Notes: a model not told the origin generated them from the letters alone. Positions 42,015 through 51,937 are shown, counted from the stretch's first letter. The stretch is 64,000 nucleotides of DNA from Pseudomonas palleroniana (GCF_003031675.1 NZ_PYWX01000050.1:1-64000), one strand, 5' to 3'. Translations and numbers: made by a program.

Positions 42015-42906
42015 ATTGCACGGGCTGGCGCGTCAACAACTCCACAAACGCTTTCGCCATCGGGCTCTGCGCGCCTTTGCGCTGCACCAGCCATACTGCC
42101 GTCACCGCCTCTTGATCCAGCAAGGTGCGATACACCACGCCATCAATACGGATGCGCTGGTAAGAGGCCGGCAGCACCGACACGCCGAGCCCCGCCGCTA
42201 CCAGGCCGATGATGGTCATCGCCTCCCCCGCCTCCTGGGCGAAGTGCGGGCTGAAACCGGCGTCACGCGCCAGATTGAGCAGTTGAGCGTAGAGACCGCT
42301 GCCCTAGGTCCGCGGGAAAAACACAAACGGCTCCTGCGCCAACTGTGCCAGGTGCAAGCCGCGCTCACTGCCGTCCACCAGGGGATGCCCGGCATTCAGC
42401 ACGGCCACCAGCGGCTCGCGCATCAATTCAATGACCCCCAGCGAGTCGGGCAACGGCAGCGGGCGCATCAACCCCACCTGGATCGACTCATCCACCAGCG
42501 ACTCGGCCACTTCGGTGCTGCTCATTTCCTGCAAATTCAGGTGCACCGCCGGGAACGCCTGGCGAAACGCAAAGATCGCCTGGGGAATGCTGGAGTTGAA
42601 CGGCGCCGATGAGGTAAAGCCGATCTTCAGTTCTCCCAGCTCACCTGATTGCGCGCGCCGCGCTACATCGGCGGCTTTGTCGACCTGAGCCAGTACCAGC
42701 CGCGCCTCTTGCAGGAACAACCGTCCGGCCTCGCTCAACTCAACCCGACGATTGGTGCGCTCGAACAAACGCGCCCCCACTTCCTGTTCCAGCGCCTGGA
42801 TCTGCTGGCTCAGCGGCGGCTGAGAGATGCCCAGTACCTGTGCGGCGCGGCCAAAATGCAGTTCTTCGGCGACGGCAATGAAGTAGCGCAAATGACGTAA
42901 TTCCAT
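42013..42906 (-). pseudogene. LysR-family regulator with an in-frame amber stop
   Basis: The reading frame would encode 297 residues of a LysR regulator: winged helix MELRHLRYFIAVAEELHFGR, then the ligand-binding domain. Codon 201 is TAG (42304-42306), after EPFVFFPRT; the same frame resumes with GSGLYAQLLNLARDAGF and continues to the normal C-terminus. A single base change explains it; no frameshift is involved. The first 200 residues keep DNA binding and one lobe of the effector domain. It is divergent from the MFS gene, its probable target. Confidence 0.82.
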
Positions 42907-43030
42907 GCAAATCTCATTAGGTCGTAAAAGCTCTCAAACAGGTCGAACAATATATTGGAAAGAATCATTAGCCAGCTATATTCTTTTTTGCATTGCCAGT
43001 CCTGGCAGGCTTTCGCTTCCCGAGGTCCCC

Positions 43031-44305
43031 GTGAAATCTGCTGTCGCGCCATTCGCTCAAGAACGCCCACCCACCGCCCTGGATGAGGTGGTCGCCCAGC
43101 TCAACGACGAGTACATCGAAAAAGGCACGCCGATGTTCATGCGCACCGTGCTGGCGCTGTTCTCCGGTGGTTTCGCGACCTTTGCCCTGCTGTATTGCGT
43201 GCAGCCGATGATGCCGGCGTTGTCCCATGAGTTTTCCATCAATGCGGCGCAAAGCAGCCTGATTCTGTCGGTGTCCACGGCGATGCTGGCATTCGGCTTG
43301 CTGATCACCGGGCCGATCTCCGATAGGCTGGGGCGCAAGCCCGTGATGGTTTCAGCGCTGTTCTGCGCCGCACTGGCAACCATCGCCAGCGGCTTGATGC
43401 CGACGTGGGAAGGCATCCTCCTGATGCGTGCGCTGGTGGGGTTGTCATTGAGCGGCCTGGCGGCGGTGGCGATGACCTACCTGAGCGAAGAGATCCATCC
43501 GCAGCACATTGGCCTAGCCATGGGCCTGTACATCGGCGGCAACGCGATTGGCGGCATGAGCGGCCGCCTGATCATCGGCGTCCTGATTGACTTCGTCAGT
43601 TGGCATACAGCGATGCTGATCATTGGCGCCCTGGCGCTGATGGCGGCCACGGTGTTCTGGAAAATCCTTCCCGAGTCGCGCAACTTCCGCGCCACCAGCC
43701 TCAAGCCCCGCAGCCTGCTGGATGGTTTTGTCATGCACTTCAAGGACGCGGGCTTGCCGTGGTTGTTTCTCGAAGCCTTCCTGCTGATGGGCGCATTCGT
43801 GACGATGTTCAACTACATAGGCTATCGCTTGCTCGACGACCCGTATGACTTGAGCCAGGCCGTGGTCGGCCTGCTGTCGCTGGTGTACCTCTCGGGCATC
43901 TACAGCTCGGCCAAAATCGGCTCCCTGGCCGACCGCCTCGGCCGCCGCCGCGTGTTATGGGGCACTATCGTATTGATGCTCGCCGGCATGCTCCTGACGC
44001 TCTTCACCCCGCTGTGGCTGGTGGTGCCCGGCATGCTGGTCTTCACCTTCGGCTTCTTCGGCGCCCACTCGGTGGCCAGCAGCTGGATCGGTCGCCGTGC
44101 GGTAAAAGCCAAGGGGCAGGCGTCTTCGCTGTACTTGTTCTGCTATTACGTGGGATCGAGTGTTGCGGGGACTGCGGGAGGGTTCTTCTGGCACTTTGCG
44201 GGCTGGAATGGGATTGGCGGGTTTATTGTGGCGCTGCTGATCGGTGCGTTGCTGGTGGCGTTGAAGCTGGCGAAATTGCCGCCGCTGGGGAATGTGAAGG
44301 TCTGA
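43031..44305 (+). CDS. MFS transporter (YnfM-like)
   Basis: The 424-residue carrier has 12 predicted helices and the MFS loop motif GPISDRLGRKPVM between TM2 and TM3, repeated in weaker form as GSLADRLGRRRVLWG. It is an exporter-type major facilitator, substrate unknown. GTG 43031 (VKSAVAPFAQERPP) with GAGGT upstream is chosen; the frame stays open to 42905, into the intergenic region. It is divergent from the disrupted LysR gene by 124 bp, which suggests former regulation by it. Confidence 0.88.
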   Translation: MKSAVAPFAQERPPTALDEVVAQLNDEYIEKGTPMFMRTVLALFSGGFATFALLYCVQPMMPALSHEFSINAAQSSLILSVSTAMLAFGLLITGPISDRLGRKPVMVSALFCAALATIASGLMPTWEGILLMRALVGLSLSGLAAVAMTYLSEEIHPQHIGLAMGLYIGGNAIGGMSGRLIIGVLIDFVSWHTAMLIIGALALMAATVFWKILPESRNFRATSLKPRSLLDGFVMHFKDAGLPWLFLEAFLLMGAFVTMFNYIGYRLLDDPYDLSQAVVGLLSLVYLSGIYSSAKIGSLADRLGRRRVLWGTIVLMLAGMLLTLFTPLWLVVPGMLVFTFGFFGAHSVASSWIGRRAVKAKGQASSLYLFCYYVGSSVAGTAGGFFWHFAGWNGIGGFIVALLIGALLVALKLAKLPPLGNVKV

Positions 44306-44321
44306 CACGATAAGGTGGAAA

Positions 44322-44408
44322 GTGGGAGGGGGCTTGCTCCCGATAGCGGTGTGTCAGTTTCAGTATTTGTAACTGAACCACCGCTATCGGGAGCAAGCCC
44401 CCTCCCAC
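44322..44408. repeat. REP doublet, 87 bp
   Basis: Ends GTGGGAGGGGGCTTGCTCCC and the reverse complement. It lies between the convergent MFS gene and hemE and probably contributes to transcription termination. Same family as 23275-23363. Confidence 0.85.
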
Positions 44409-44420
44409 ATTTTTTGCATG

Positions 44421-45488
44421 TTACTCGTGGTACTGCGCCGACAACTCGTGCACCGCACGCAGGAACGCGCCGGCATGCTCCGGGTTCACTTCCGGCGTGA
44501 TGCCGTGGCCGAGGTTGAACACGTGGCCGGTGCCCTTGCCATAGCTGGCCAGGATGCGCCCGACTTCGGTGCGGATCGCTTCCGGCTTGGCGTAGAGCAC
44601 GGTCGGGTCCATGTTGCCTTGCAGCGCAACGCGGTTGCCCACGCGCTGCCGGGCTTCGCCCAGGTCGCAGGTCCAGTCCAGGCCCAACGCATCGGCGCCT
44701 GCATCGGCGATGCTTTCCAGCCACAGGCCGCCGTTCTTGGTGAACAGGATGACCGGCACCTTGCGACCCTCATGCTCACGGATCAGGCCGCTGACGATCT
44801 TGCGCATGTAGGCCAGGGAGAACTCCTGGTACGCCGCCGCAGACAGGTTGCCGCCCCAGGTGTCGAAGATCTGCACCGCTTGCGCACCGGCCATGATCTG
44901 GCCGTTGAGGTAGGAGGTGACCGACTGCGCCAGCTTGTCCAGCAGCAGGTGCATGGCCTGCGGGTTGTCGTAGAGCATGGCCTTGGTCTTGCGGAAGTCT
45001 TTCGACGAGCCACCTTCGACCATGTAGGTAGCCAGGGTCCACGGGCTGCCGGAGAAGCCGATCAGCGGCACGCGGCCATTGAGCTCGCGGCGGATGGTGC
45101 TGACGGCGTCCATCACATAACCGAGGTCTTTGTGCGGATCAGGAATCGGCAGGGCTTCGATGTCGGCCAGGGTGCTGACGACTTTCTTGAAACGCGGACC
45201 TTCACCGGTCTCGAAGTACAGGCCTTGGCCCATGGCGTCGGGGATGGTGAGGATATCGGAGAAGAGGATGGCCGCGTCCAGTTCCGGGTAGCGGTCCAGC
45301 GGCTGCATCGTGACCTCGCAGGCGAACGCGGGGTTCATGCACAGGCTCATGAAGTCGCCGGCATTGGCGCGACTGGCGCGGTATTCCGGCAGGTAGCGAC
45401 CGGCTTGACGCATCATCCAGACAGGCGTGACGTCTACGGGTTGCTTGAGCAGGGCACGAAGGAAACGGTCGTTCTTGAGGGCAGTCAT
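44421..45488 (-). CDS. hemE: Uroporphyrinogen decarboxylase
   Basis: The 355-residue cytosolic enzyme removes four carboxyl groups from uroporphyrinogen III to give coproporphyrinogen III in haem synthesis. The N-terminal signature PVWMMRQAGRYLPEYR and the second block GFSGSPWTLATYMVEGG are present, and the length is typical. ATG 45488. It lies downstream of gltB-gltD but is separated by a terminator and repeats, so it is likely transcribed on its own. Confidence 0.97.
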   Translation of the reverse strand: MTALKNDRFLRALLKQPVDVTPVWMMRQAGRYLPEYRASRANAGDFMSLCMNPAFACEVTMQPLDRYPELDAAILFSDILTIPDAMGQGLYFETGEGPRFKKVVSTLADIEALPIPDPHKDLGYVMDAVSTIRRELNGRVPLIGFSGSPWTLATYMVEGGSSKDFRKTKAMLYDNPQAMHLLLDKLAQSVTSYLNGQIMAGAQAVQIFDTWGGNLSAAAYQEFSLAYMRKIVSGLIREHEGRKVPVILFTKNGGLWLESIADAGADALGLDWTCDLGEARQRVGNRVALQGNMDPTVLYAKPEAIRTEVGRILASYGKGTGHVFNLGHGITPEVNPEHAGAFLRAVHELSAQYHE

Positions 45489-45535
45489 GTCGGCATCCGC
45501 AAAAAAAGTGCGGGCATTTTCTCAGAGCGCAACGC

Positions 45536-45563
45536 AAAAGGCACGGAATGCGCCGTGCCTTTT
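45536..45563 (-). terminator. Rho-independent terminator between gltD and hemE
   Basis: AAAAGGCACGG (45536-45546) and CCGTGCCTTTT (45553-45563) form an 11-bp stem with a 6-base loop. On the minus strand the T-run lies at the 3' foot. It would end the gltB-gltD transcript before hemE; the symmetric A/T flanks allow use in both directions. Confidence 0.75.
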
Positions 45564-45591
45564 ATCTATCGGGTCAATTTGTCGCGGATAT

Positions 45592-45701
45592 GATCGTTCC
45601 CACGCTCCGCGTGGGAATGCATCCTGTGACGCTCCGCGTCACGCTTCAAGCAGACGCGGAGCGTCTTGGGCGGCATTCCCACGCAGAGCGTGGGAACGAT
45701 C
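45592..45701. repeat. GATC-ended palindromic element, copy A (110 bp)
   Basis: It begins GATCGTTCCCACGCTCCGCG and ends with the near-complement GAACGATC. It is almost identical to copy B at 45819-45928; I see one substitution (T/C near 45666). It forms the first half of a 227-bp tandem repeat unit with the gltD fragment that follows. Confidence 0.9.
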
Positions 45702-45702
45702 A

Positions 45703-45816
45703 TTAGACCTGCAGGTAGTCCAGGATCCCTTCGGCGGCGTTGCGGCCTTCGAAGATCGCGGTGACCACCAGGTCGGAGCCCCGCACCATATCGCCGCCGG
45801 CAAAGATTTTCGGGTT
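45703..45816 (-). pseudogene. Duplicated 3' fragment of gltD
   Basis: These 114 bp repeat the last 37 codons and stop of gltD (compare 45930-46043). The encoded peptide, NPKIFAGGDMVRGSDL and onwards to ILDYLQV, is identical to the real C-terminus. The visible differences are four synonymous third-position changes in the DMVRGSD stretch. It has no start of its own and is not a gene. Confidence 0.9.
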
Positions 45817-45818
45817 TC

Positions 45819-45928
45819 GATCGTTCCCACGCTCCGCGTGGGAATGCATCCTGTGACGCTCCGCGTCACGCTTCAAGCAGACGCGGAGCGTCCTGGGCGG
45901 CATTCCCACGCAGAGCGTGGGAACGATC
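45819..45928. repeat. GATC-ended palindromic element, copy B (110 bp)
   Basis: Second copy of the element at 45592-45701, exactly 227 bp further on. It ends one base before the stop codon of the intact gltD. Together with copy A it shows that element plus gene end were duplicated as a unit. Confidence 0.9.
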
Positions 45929-45929
45929 A

Positions 45930-47348
45930 TTAGACCTGCAGGTAGTCCAGGATCCCTTCGGCGGCGTTGCGGCCTTCGAAGATCGCGGTGACCACCAGGT
46001 CAGACCCACGCACCATGTCGCCGCCGGCAAAGATTTTCGGGTTGCTGGTCTGGTGCTTGTACTGGCCCTGCTCCGGGGCTACGACGCGGCCCTGGCTGTC
46101 GGTCTGGATCTGGAACTGCTCGAACCACGGCGCCGGGCTTGGACGGAAACCGAAGGCGATGACCACGGCGTCGGCCGGGATGATCTCTTCGGAACCCGGG
46201 ATCGGCTCGGGACTGCGACGGCCACGGGCGTCCGGTTCGCCAAGACGCGTCTCGACCACCTTCACGCCTTCGACGCGATCTTCACCGACAATCGCAATCG
46301 GCTGGCGGTTGTAGAGGAACTTCACGCCTTCTTCCTTGGCGTTCTTCACCTCTTTGCGCGAGCCCGGCATGTTGGCTTCGTCACGGCGATAGGCACAGGT
46401 CACCGACTTGGCGCCCTGGCGGATCGACGTACGGTTGCAGTCCATCGCAGTGTCGCCACCGCCCAGCACTACGACCTTCTTGCCTTTCATGTCGACGAAA
46501 TCTTCCGGCGACTTTTCAAAGCCCAGGTTGCGGTTGACGTTGGCGATCAGGAAGTCCAGAGCGTCGTAAACGCCTGGCAGGTCCTCACCGGCAAAGCCGC
46601 CCTTCATGTAGGTGTAGGTGCCCATGCCCATGAACACGGCATCGTATTCTTCGAGCAGTTGCTCCATGGTCACGTCTTTGCCGACTTCGGTATTGAGACG
46701 GAACTCAATGCCCATGCCGGTGAACACTTCGCGACGGTTGCTCAGTACGGTTTTTTCCAGCTTGAACTCGGGAATGCCGAAGGTCAGCAGGCCGCCGATT
46801 TCCGGGTTCTTGTCGAACACCACCGGGGTCACGCCGCCACGCACCAGCACGTCGGCGCAGCCCAGGCCAGCAGGGCCGGCACCGATGATGGCGACGCGCT
46901 TGCCGGTCGGTTTGACCTTGGACATATCCGGACGCCAGCCCATGGCGAACGCGGTATCGGTGATGTACTTCTCCACCGAACCGATGGTCACTGCGCCGAA
47001 GCCATCGTTAAGGGTGCACGCGCCCTCGCACAGACGGTCTTGCGGGCACACCCGGCCACACACTTCCGGCAGGGTGTTGGTCTGGTGCGACAGCTCGGCG
47101 GCGGCGAGGATGTTGCCCTCGGCCACCAACTTGAGCCAGTTGGGAATGAAGTTGTGCACCGGGCACTTCCATTCGCAATACGGGTTACCGCAACCCAGGC
47201 AGCGATGGGCCTGGTCGGCCGAGTGCTGGGGTTTGAAGGGTTCGTAGATTTCCACGAACTCTTTCTTGCGTTGACGCAACAGTTTCTTCTTCGGATCTTT
47301 GCGCCCGACATCGATGAACTGGAAGTCGTTATTCAGACGTTCAGCCAT
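45930..47348 (-). CDS. gltD: Glutamate synthase small (beta) subunit
   Basis: The 472-residue flavoprotein passes electrons from NADPH to the large subunit. It has N-terminal iron-sulfur cysteine clusters (CLGCGNPYCEWKCP and CGRVCPQDRLCEGAC), then FAD- and NADPH-binding Rossmann folds (AIIGAGPAGLGCADVLVRGG and VVLGGGDTAMDC). ATG 47348. It follows gltB by 32 bp on the same strand. Its last 114 bp are duplicated downstream at 45703-45816. Confidence 0.97.
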   Translation of the reverse strand: MAERLNNDFQFIDVGRKDPKKKLLRQRKKEFVEIYEPFKPQHSADQAHRCLGCGNPYCEWKCPVHNFIPNWLKLVAEGNILAAAELSHQTNTLPEVCGRVCPQDRLCEGACTLNDGFGAVTIGSVEKYITDTAFAMGWRPDMSKVKPTGKRVAIIGAGPAGLGCADVLVRGGVTPVVFDKNPEIGGLLTFGIPEFKLEKTVLSNRREVFTGMGIEFRLNTEVGKDVTMEQLLEEYDAVFMGMGTYTYMKGGFAGEDLPGVYDALDFLIANVNRNLGFEKSPEDFVDMKGKKVVVLGGGDTAMDCNRTSIRQGAKSVTCAYRRDEANMPGSRKEVKNAKEEGVKFLYNRQPIAIVGEDRVEGVKVVETRLGEPDARGRRSPEPIPGSEEIIPADAVVIAFGFRPSPAPWFEQFQIQTDSQGRVVAPEQGQYKHQTSNPKIFAGGDMVRGSDLVVTAIFEGRNAAEGILDYLQV

Positions 47349-47380
47349 GTTAAAACCTCATCAAACTCTTCAGGCGCATA

Positions 47381-50300
47381 TCACTGCGGGTTGGCACGGA
47401 TGCTGGAAAGCAACGATTTCAGGTTGGCAGCCTTGGGCTTGACCAGCCAGAAACGACGCAGGTAGTCATCGAGGTTCTCGGCGAGGTTACGACCCCATTC
47501 GCTGCCGGTTTCCTCAACGTACTCGTCCAGCACGTGTTGCAAGTGGTTCCGGTAGGACTCCATGGCTTCGCCGCTGATCCGCTGGATCTCGACCAACTCG
47601 TGGTTGACCTTGTCGACGAAGGTGTTGTCCTGGTCGAGCACGTAGGCGAAGCCGCCGGTCATGCCCGAACCGAAGTTGTAACCGGTCTTGCCCAATACCG
47701 CGACGAAGCCCCCGGTCATGTACTCGCAGCAGTGATCGCCAGTGCCTTCCACCACGGTGTGGGCACCCGAGTTACGCACGGCAAAACGCTCGCCGGCGGT
47801 ACCGGCGGCAAACAGCTTGCCACCCGTGGCACCGTACAAGCAGGTGTTGCCGACAATGGCACTGTCCTGGGTCTTGTAGACGCTGCCTTTGGGCGGAACG
47901 ATCACCAGCTTGCCGCCGGTCATGCCCTTGCCCACGTAGTCGTTGGCGTCGCCTTCCAGGTACATATGCAGGCCGCCGGCGTTCCACACGCCAAAGCTCT
48001 GGCCTGCCGTGCCCTTGAAGCGGAAGGTGATCGGCGCTTTCGCCATGCCCTGGTTGCCGTGCTTGCGCGCGATTTCGCCGGAGATGCGTGCGCCGATGGA
48101 GCGGTCGCAGTTGCAGATATCCAACGCGAACTCACCACCGCTGGCGTCATTGATCGACGAAGCGGCCAGTTCGACCATCTTCTCGGCCAGCAGGCCCTTG
48201 TCGAACGGCGGGTTGCGGTCCACACCGCAGAACTGCGGCTTGTCGGCCGGGATGTGATCGCTGCCCAACAGCGGCGTCAGGTCCAGGTGATGCTGCTTGG
48301 CGGTCTGGCCTTCGAGGATTTCCAGCAGGTCGGTACGCCCGATCAGCTCCTCCAGCGAACGCACGCCCAGCTTGGCCAGCCACTCACGGGTCTCTTCGGC
48401 CACATAGGTGAAGAAATTCACCACCATGTCGACGGTGCCGATGTAGTGATCCTTGCGCAGCTTCTCGTTCTGCGTCGCCACGCCGGTGGCGCAGTTGTTC
48501 AGGTGGCAGATGCGCAGGTATTTGCAGCCAAGGGCAATCATCGGCGCGGTACCGAAGCCGAAGCTTTCGGCGCCGAGGATCGCCGCCTTGATCACGTCAA
48601 GGCCGGTCTTCAGGCCACCGTCGGTCTGTACCCGCACCTTGCCGCGCAGGTCGTTGCCGCGCAGGGTCTGGTGGGTTTCAGCCAGGCCGAGTTCCCACGG
48701 AGCGCCCGCATACTTGATGGAAGTCAACGGCGAAGCACCGGTACCGCCGTCGTAGCCGGAGATGGTGATCAGGTCGGCATAGGCCTTGGCCACACCGGCG
48801 GCGATGGTGCCCACGCCGGCTTCTGCCACCAGTTTCACCGAGACCAGGGCCTGCGGGTTGACTTGTTTCAGGTCGAAAATCAGCTGCGACAAGTCTTCGA
48901 TTGAATAAATGTCGTGGTGCGGCGGAGGCGAAATCAGCGTGACGCCCGGCACCGCATAACGCAGCTTGGCAATCAGACCGTTGACCTTGCCGCCCGGCAG
49001 CTGGCCGCCCTCACCGGGCTTGGCGCCCTGGGCTACCTTGATCTGCAGCACTTCGGCGTTGACCAGGTATTCCGGGGTTACGCCGAAACGGCCGGTCGCC
49101 ACCTGCTTGATTTTCGAGCTCTTGATCGTGCCGTAGCGCGCCGGGTCTTCACCGCCTTCGCCGGAGTTGGAACGCGCACCCAGGCGGTTCATGGCTTCGG
49201 CCAGGGCTTCGTGAGCCTCAGGCGACAAGGCGCCCAGGGAAATACCGGCGGAGTCGAAGCGCTTGAGGATCGATTCCAGTGGCTCGACTTCGTTGATGTC
49301 CATCGCCGTGTCCAGGGTTTTCACCTTGAACAGGTCGCGGATCATCGACACCGGGCGGTTGTCCACCAGCGCGGTGTATTCCTTGAACTTGGCGTAGTCG
49401 CCCTGCTGCACGGCGGCTTGCAGGGTGTTGACCACGTCCGGGTTGTAGGCGTGGTATTCGCCACCGTGCACGAACTTGAGCAGGCCGCCTTGCTGGATCG
49501 GCTTGCGCGCACTCCAGGCTTCGGTGGCCAGGGCTTTCTGTTCAGCCTCGATGTCGACGAAGCGCGCGCCCTTGATACGACTTGGCACGCCACGGAAGCT
49601 CAGTTCGCAGACTTCTTCGGACAAACCGATGGCTTCGAACAATTGAGCGCCGCGGTACGAGGTGACGGTGGAGATGCCCATCTTCGACAGGATCTTCAGC
49701 AGGCCCTTGGTGATGCCCTTACGGTAATTCTTGAACACCTCATAGAGGTCGCCCAGTACTTCACCGGTGCGGATCAGGTCGCCCAGCACTTCGTAGGCCA
49801 GGAACGGATAAACCGCCGAGGCGCCGAAACCGATCAGCACCGCGAAGTGATGCGGGTCGCGGGCGGTGGCGGTTTCCACGAGGATGTTGGAGTCGCAGCG
49901 CAGGCCTTTTTCGGTCAGGCGGTGGTGTACCGCACCGGTAGCCAGCGAAGCGTGGATCGGCAGTTTGCCCGGCGCAATGTGGCGGTCGGTCAGTACGATC
50001 TGGGTGCGACCGGCGCGCACAGCCTCTTCGGCCTGGTCGGCAACGTTGCGCACGGCGGCTTCAAGGCCGAGGCTCTCGTCGTAGTTCAGGTCGATGATCT
50101 GGCGGTCGAAACCCGGACGGTCCAGGGTCATCAACGAGCGCCACTTGGCCGGGGACACCACTGGCGAACTGAGGATGACGCGGGAGGCGTGCTCCGGCGA
50201 TTCCTGGAAGATATTGCGCTCGGCCCCGAGGCACACTTCCAGGGACATCACGATGGCTTCGCGCAGCGGGTCGATCGGTGGGTTGGTCACCTGGGCGAAC

Positions 50301-51826
50301 TGCTGGCGGAAATAGTCGTACGGCGTGCGCACACGCTGCGACAGCACGGCCATCGGCGTGTCGTCGCCCATGGAGCCAACGGCCTCGTAGCCTTGCTCAC
50401 CGAGCGGGCGCAGCACCTGGTCGCGCTCTTCGAACGTGACCTGGTACATCTTCATGTACTGCTTGAGCTGGTCGATGTCGTAGAAAGCCGAACCGTGGTC
50501 GTTGTCTTCCATGGTCGCCTGGATGCGCAGGGCGTTCTTGCGCAGCCATTGCTTGTACGGGTGACGAGACTTCAAGCGGTTATCGATGGCGTCGGTGTCG
50601 AGGATCTGCCCGGTTTCGGTGTCCACGGCCAGGATCTGGCCAGGACCTACGCGGCCCTTGGCGATAACGTCTTCCGGCTTGTAGTCCCACACGCCGATCT
50701 CCGACGCCAGGGTGATGAAACCGTTGGTGGTGGTGACCCAGCGCGCCGGGCGCAGACCGTTACGGTCGAGCAGGCACACCGCGTAGCGACCGTCGGTCAT
50801 GACCACGCCGGCCGGGCCGTCCCACGGCTCCATGTGCATCGAGTTGTACTCGTAGAACGCACGCAGGTCCGGGTCCATGGTCTCGACGTTCTGCCACGCA
50901 GGCGGAATGATCATGCGCACGCCACGGAACAGATCGATGCCGCCGGTGACCATCAGTTCGAGCATGTTGTCCATGCTCGAGGAGTCGGAGCCCACGCGGT
51001 TGACCAGCGGGCCGAGCTCTTCCAGGTCCATCAGATCGTTGGCGAACTTGGTGCGACGGGCCACGGCCCAGTTGCGGTTGCCGGTGATGGTGTTGATCTC
51101 GCCGTTGTGGGCGAGGAAGCGGAATGGCTGGGCCAGTGGCCATTTCGGCAGGGTGTTGGTAGAGAAGCGCTGGTGGAACACGCAGATAGCGGTTTGCAGG
51201 CGCTCATCACTCAGGTCCGGATAGAAGGCGGTCAAGTCCGCCGGCATCATCAGGCCTTTATAAATGATGGTCTTGTGGGAAAAGCTGCAGATGTAGTGAT
51301 CGGTGTCGGCGGCGTTGGCCACCGACGAGCGACGACGCGAGGTAAACAGCTTGATCGCCATGTCCTGGTCGCTCAGGCCATCGCCTGCGATGAACACTTG
51401 TTCGATCTGTGGCAGGCGCTCCAGGGCCAGTCGGCCGAGTACGCTGGTGTCGATCGGCACCTTGCGCCAGCCGACGAGTTGCAGGCCGGCAGCCAGGATC
51501 TCGCGGTTCATGTTCTCGCGAGCGGCTTCGGCTTTGACCGGGTCCTGGTTGAAGAACACCATGCCCACGGCGTATTGCTTGGGCAGGTCGACTGCAAATT
51601 GCTCTTTGGCGACGGCGCGCAGGAACTGGTCGGGCTTTTGAATCAGCAGGCCGCAACCGTCACCGGTTTTACCGTCGGCGTTGATCCCACCGCGGTGGGT
51701 CATGCAGGTCAGGGCCTCGATGGCCGTTTGCAGAAGGGTATGACTGGGCTCGCCCTGCATATGGGCTATCAGGCCGAAACCGCAGTTATCCTTGAATTCA
51801 TCGGGTTGGTACAGACCTGCTTTCAT
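47381..51826 (-). CDS. gltB: Glutamate synthase large (alpha) subunit
   Basis: The 1481-residue enzyme makes two glutamates from glutamine and 2-oxoglutarate. After the propeptide MKAGLYQPDEFKDN comes the catalytic Cys15 of the class II amidotransferase domain. Next are a central domain, the FMN-binding synthase domain (SGYDGGTGASPLTSIKYAG) with iron-sulfur cysteines in CHLNNCATG, and a C-terminal beta-helix (GGKLVIVPP, GATGGKLFAAGTAGERFAVR). ATG 51826 is used; an upstream in-frame start at 51877 would place extra residues before the propeptide. Confidence 0.97.
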   Translation of the reverse strand: MKAGLYQPDEFKDNCGFGLIAHMQGEPSHTLLQTAIEALTCMTHRGGINADGKTGDGCGLLIQKPDQFLRAVAKEQFAVDLPKQYAVGMVFFNQDPVKAEAARENMNREILAAGLQLVGWRKVPIDTSVLGRLALERLPQIEQVFIAGDGLSDQDMAIKLFTSRRRSSVANAADTDHYICSFSHKTIIYKGLMMPADLTAFYPDLSDERLQTAICVFHQRFSTNTLPKWPLAQPFRFLAHNGEINTITGNRNWAVARRTKFANDLMDLEELGPLVNRVGSDSSSMDNMLELMVTGGIDLFRGVRMIIPPAWQNVETMDPDLRAFYEYNSMHMEPWDGPAGVVMTDGRYAVCLLDRNGLRPARWVTTTNGFITLASEIGVWDYKPEDVIAKGRVGPGQILAVDTETGQILDTDAIDNRLKSRHPYKQWLRKNALRIQATMEDNDHGSAFYDIDQLKQYMKMYQVTFEERDQVLRPLGEQGYEAVGSMGDDTPMAVLSQRVRTPYDYFRQQFAQVTNPPIDPLREAIVMSLEVCLGAERNIFQESPEHASRVILSSPVVSPAKWRSLMTLDRPGFDRQIIDLNYDESLGLEAAVRNVADQAEEAVRAGRTQIVLTDRHIAPGKLPIHASLATGAVHHRLTEKGLRCDSNILVETATARDPHHFAVLIGFGASAVYPFLAYEVLGDLIRTGEVLGDLYEVFKNYRKGITKGLLKILSKMGISTVTSYRGAQLFEAIGLSEEVCELSFRGVPSRIKGARFVDIEAEQKALATEAWSARKPIQQGGLLKFVHGGEYHAYNPDVVNTLQAAVQQGDYAKFKEYTALVDNRPVSMIRDLFKVKTLDTAMDINEVEPLESILKRFDSAGISLGALSPEAHEALAEAMNRLGARSNSGEGGEDPARYGTIKSSKIKQVATGRFGVTPEYLVNAEVLQIKVAQGAKPGEGGQLPGGKVNGLIAKLRYAVPGVTLISPPPHHDIYSIEDLSQLIFDLKQVNPQALVSVKLVAEAGVGTIAAGVAKAYADLITISGYDGGTGASPLTSIKYAGAPWELGLAETHQTLRGNDLRGKVRVQTDGGLKTGLDVIKAAILGAESFGFGTAPMIALGCKYLRICHLNNCATGVATQNEKLRKDHYIGTVDMVVNFFTYVAEETREWLAKLGVRSLEELIGRTDLLEILEGQTAKQHHLDLTPLLGSDHIPADKPQFCGVDRNPPFDKGLLAEKMVELAASSINDASGGEFALDICNCDRSIGARISGEIARKHGNQGMAKAPITFRFKGTAGQSFGVWNAGGLHMYLEGDANDYVGKGMTGGKLVIVPPKGSVYKTQDSAIVGNTCLYGATGGKLFAAGTAGERFAVRNSGAHTVVEGTGDHCCEYMTGGFVAVLGKTGYNFGSGMTGGFAYVLDQDNTFVDKVNHELVEIQRISGEAMESYRNHLQHVLDEYVEETGSEWGRNLAENLDDYLRRFWLVKPKAANLKSLLSSIRANPQ

Positions 51827-51937
51827 AGACACTTTCTCACCAGGCTGCCTCTTATATCGAGGCAAATTTCTTTTCAATTCAACCGGTTACCTTCCACGTC
51901 GAACGTACGCCGACTTAGCGGGGGCAAAAGGGAGGTC

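Noticed and set aside
45703..45930. 75-codon frame joining a palindromic element to the gltD tail
   Set aside because: Arises from the tandem duplication; the first half is translated repeat sequence; no ribosome binding site.
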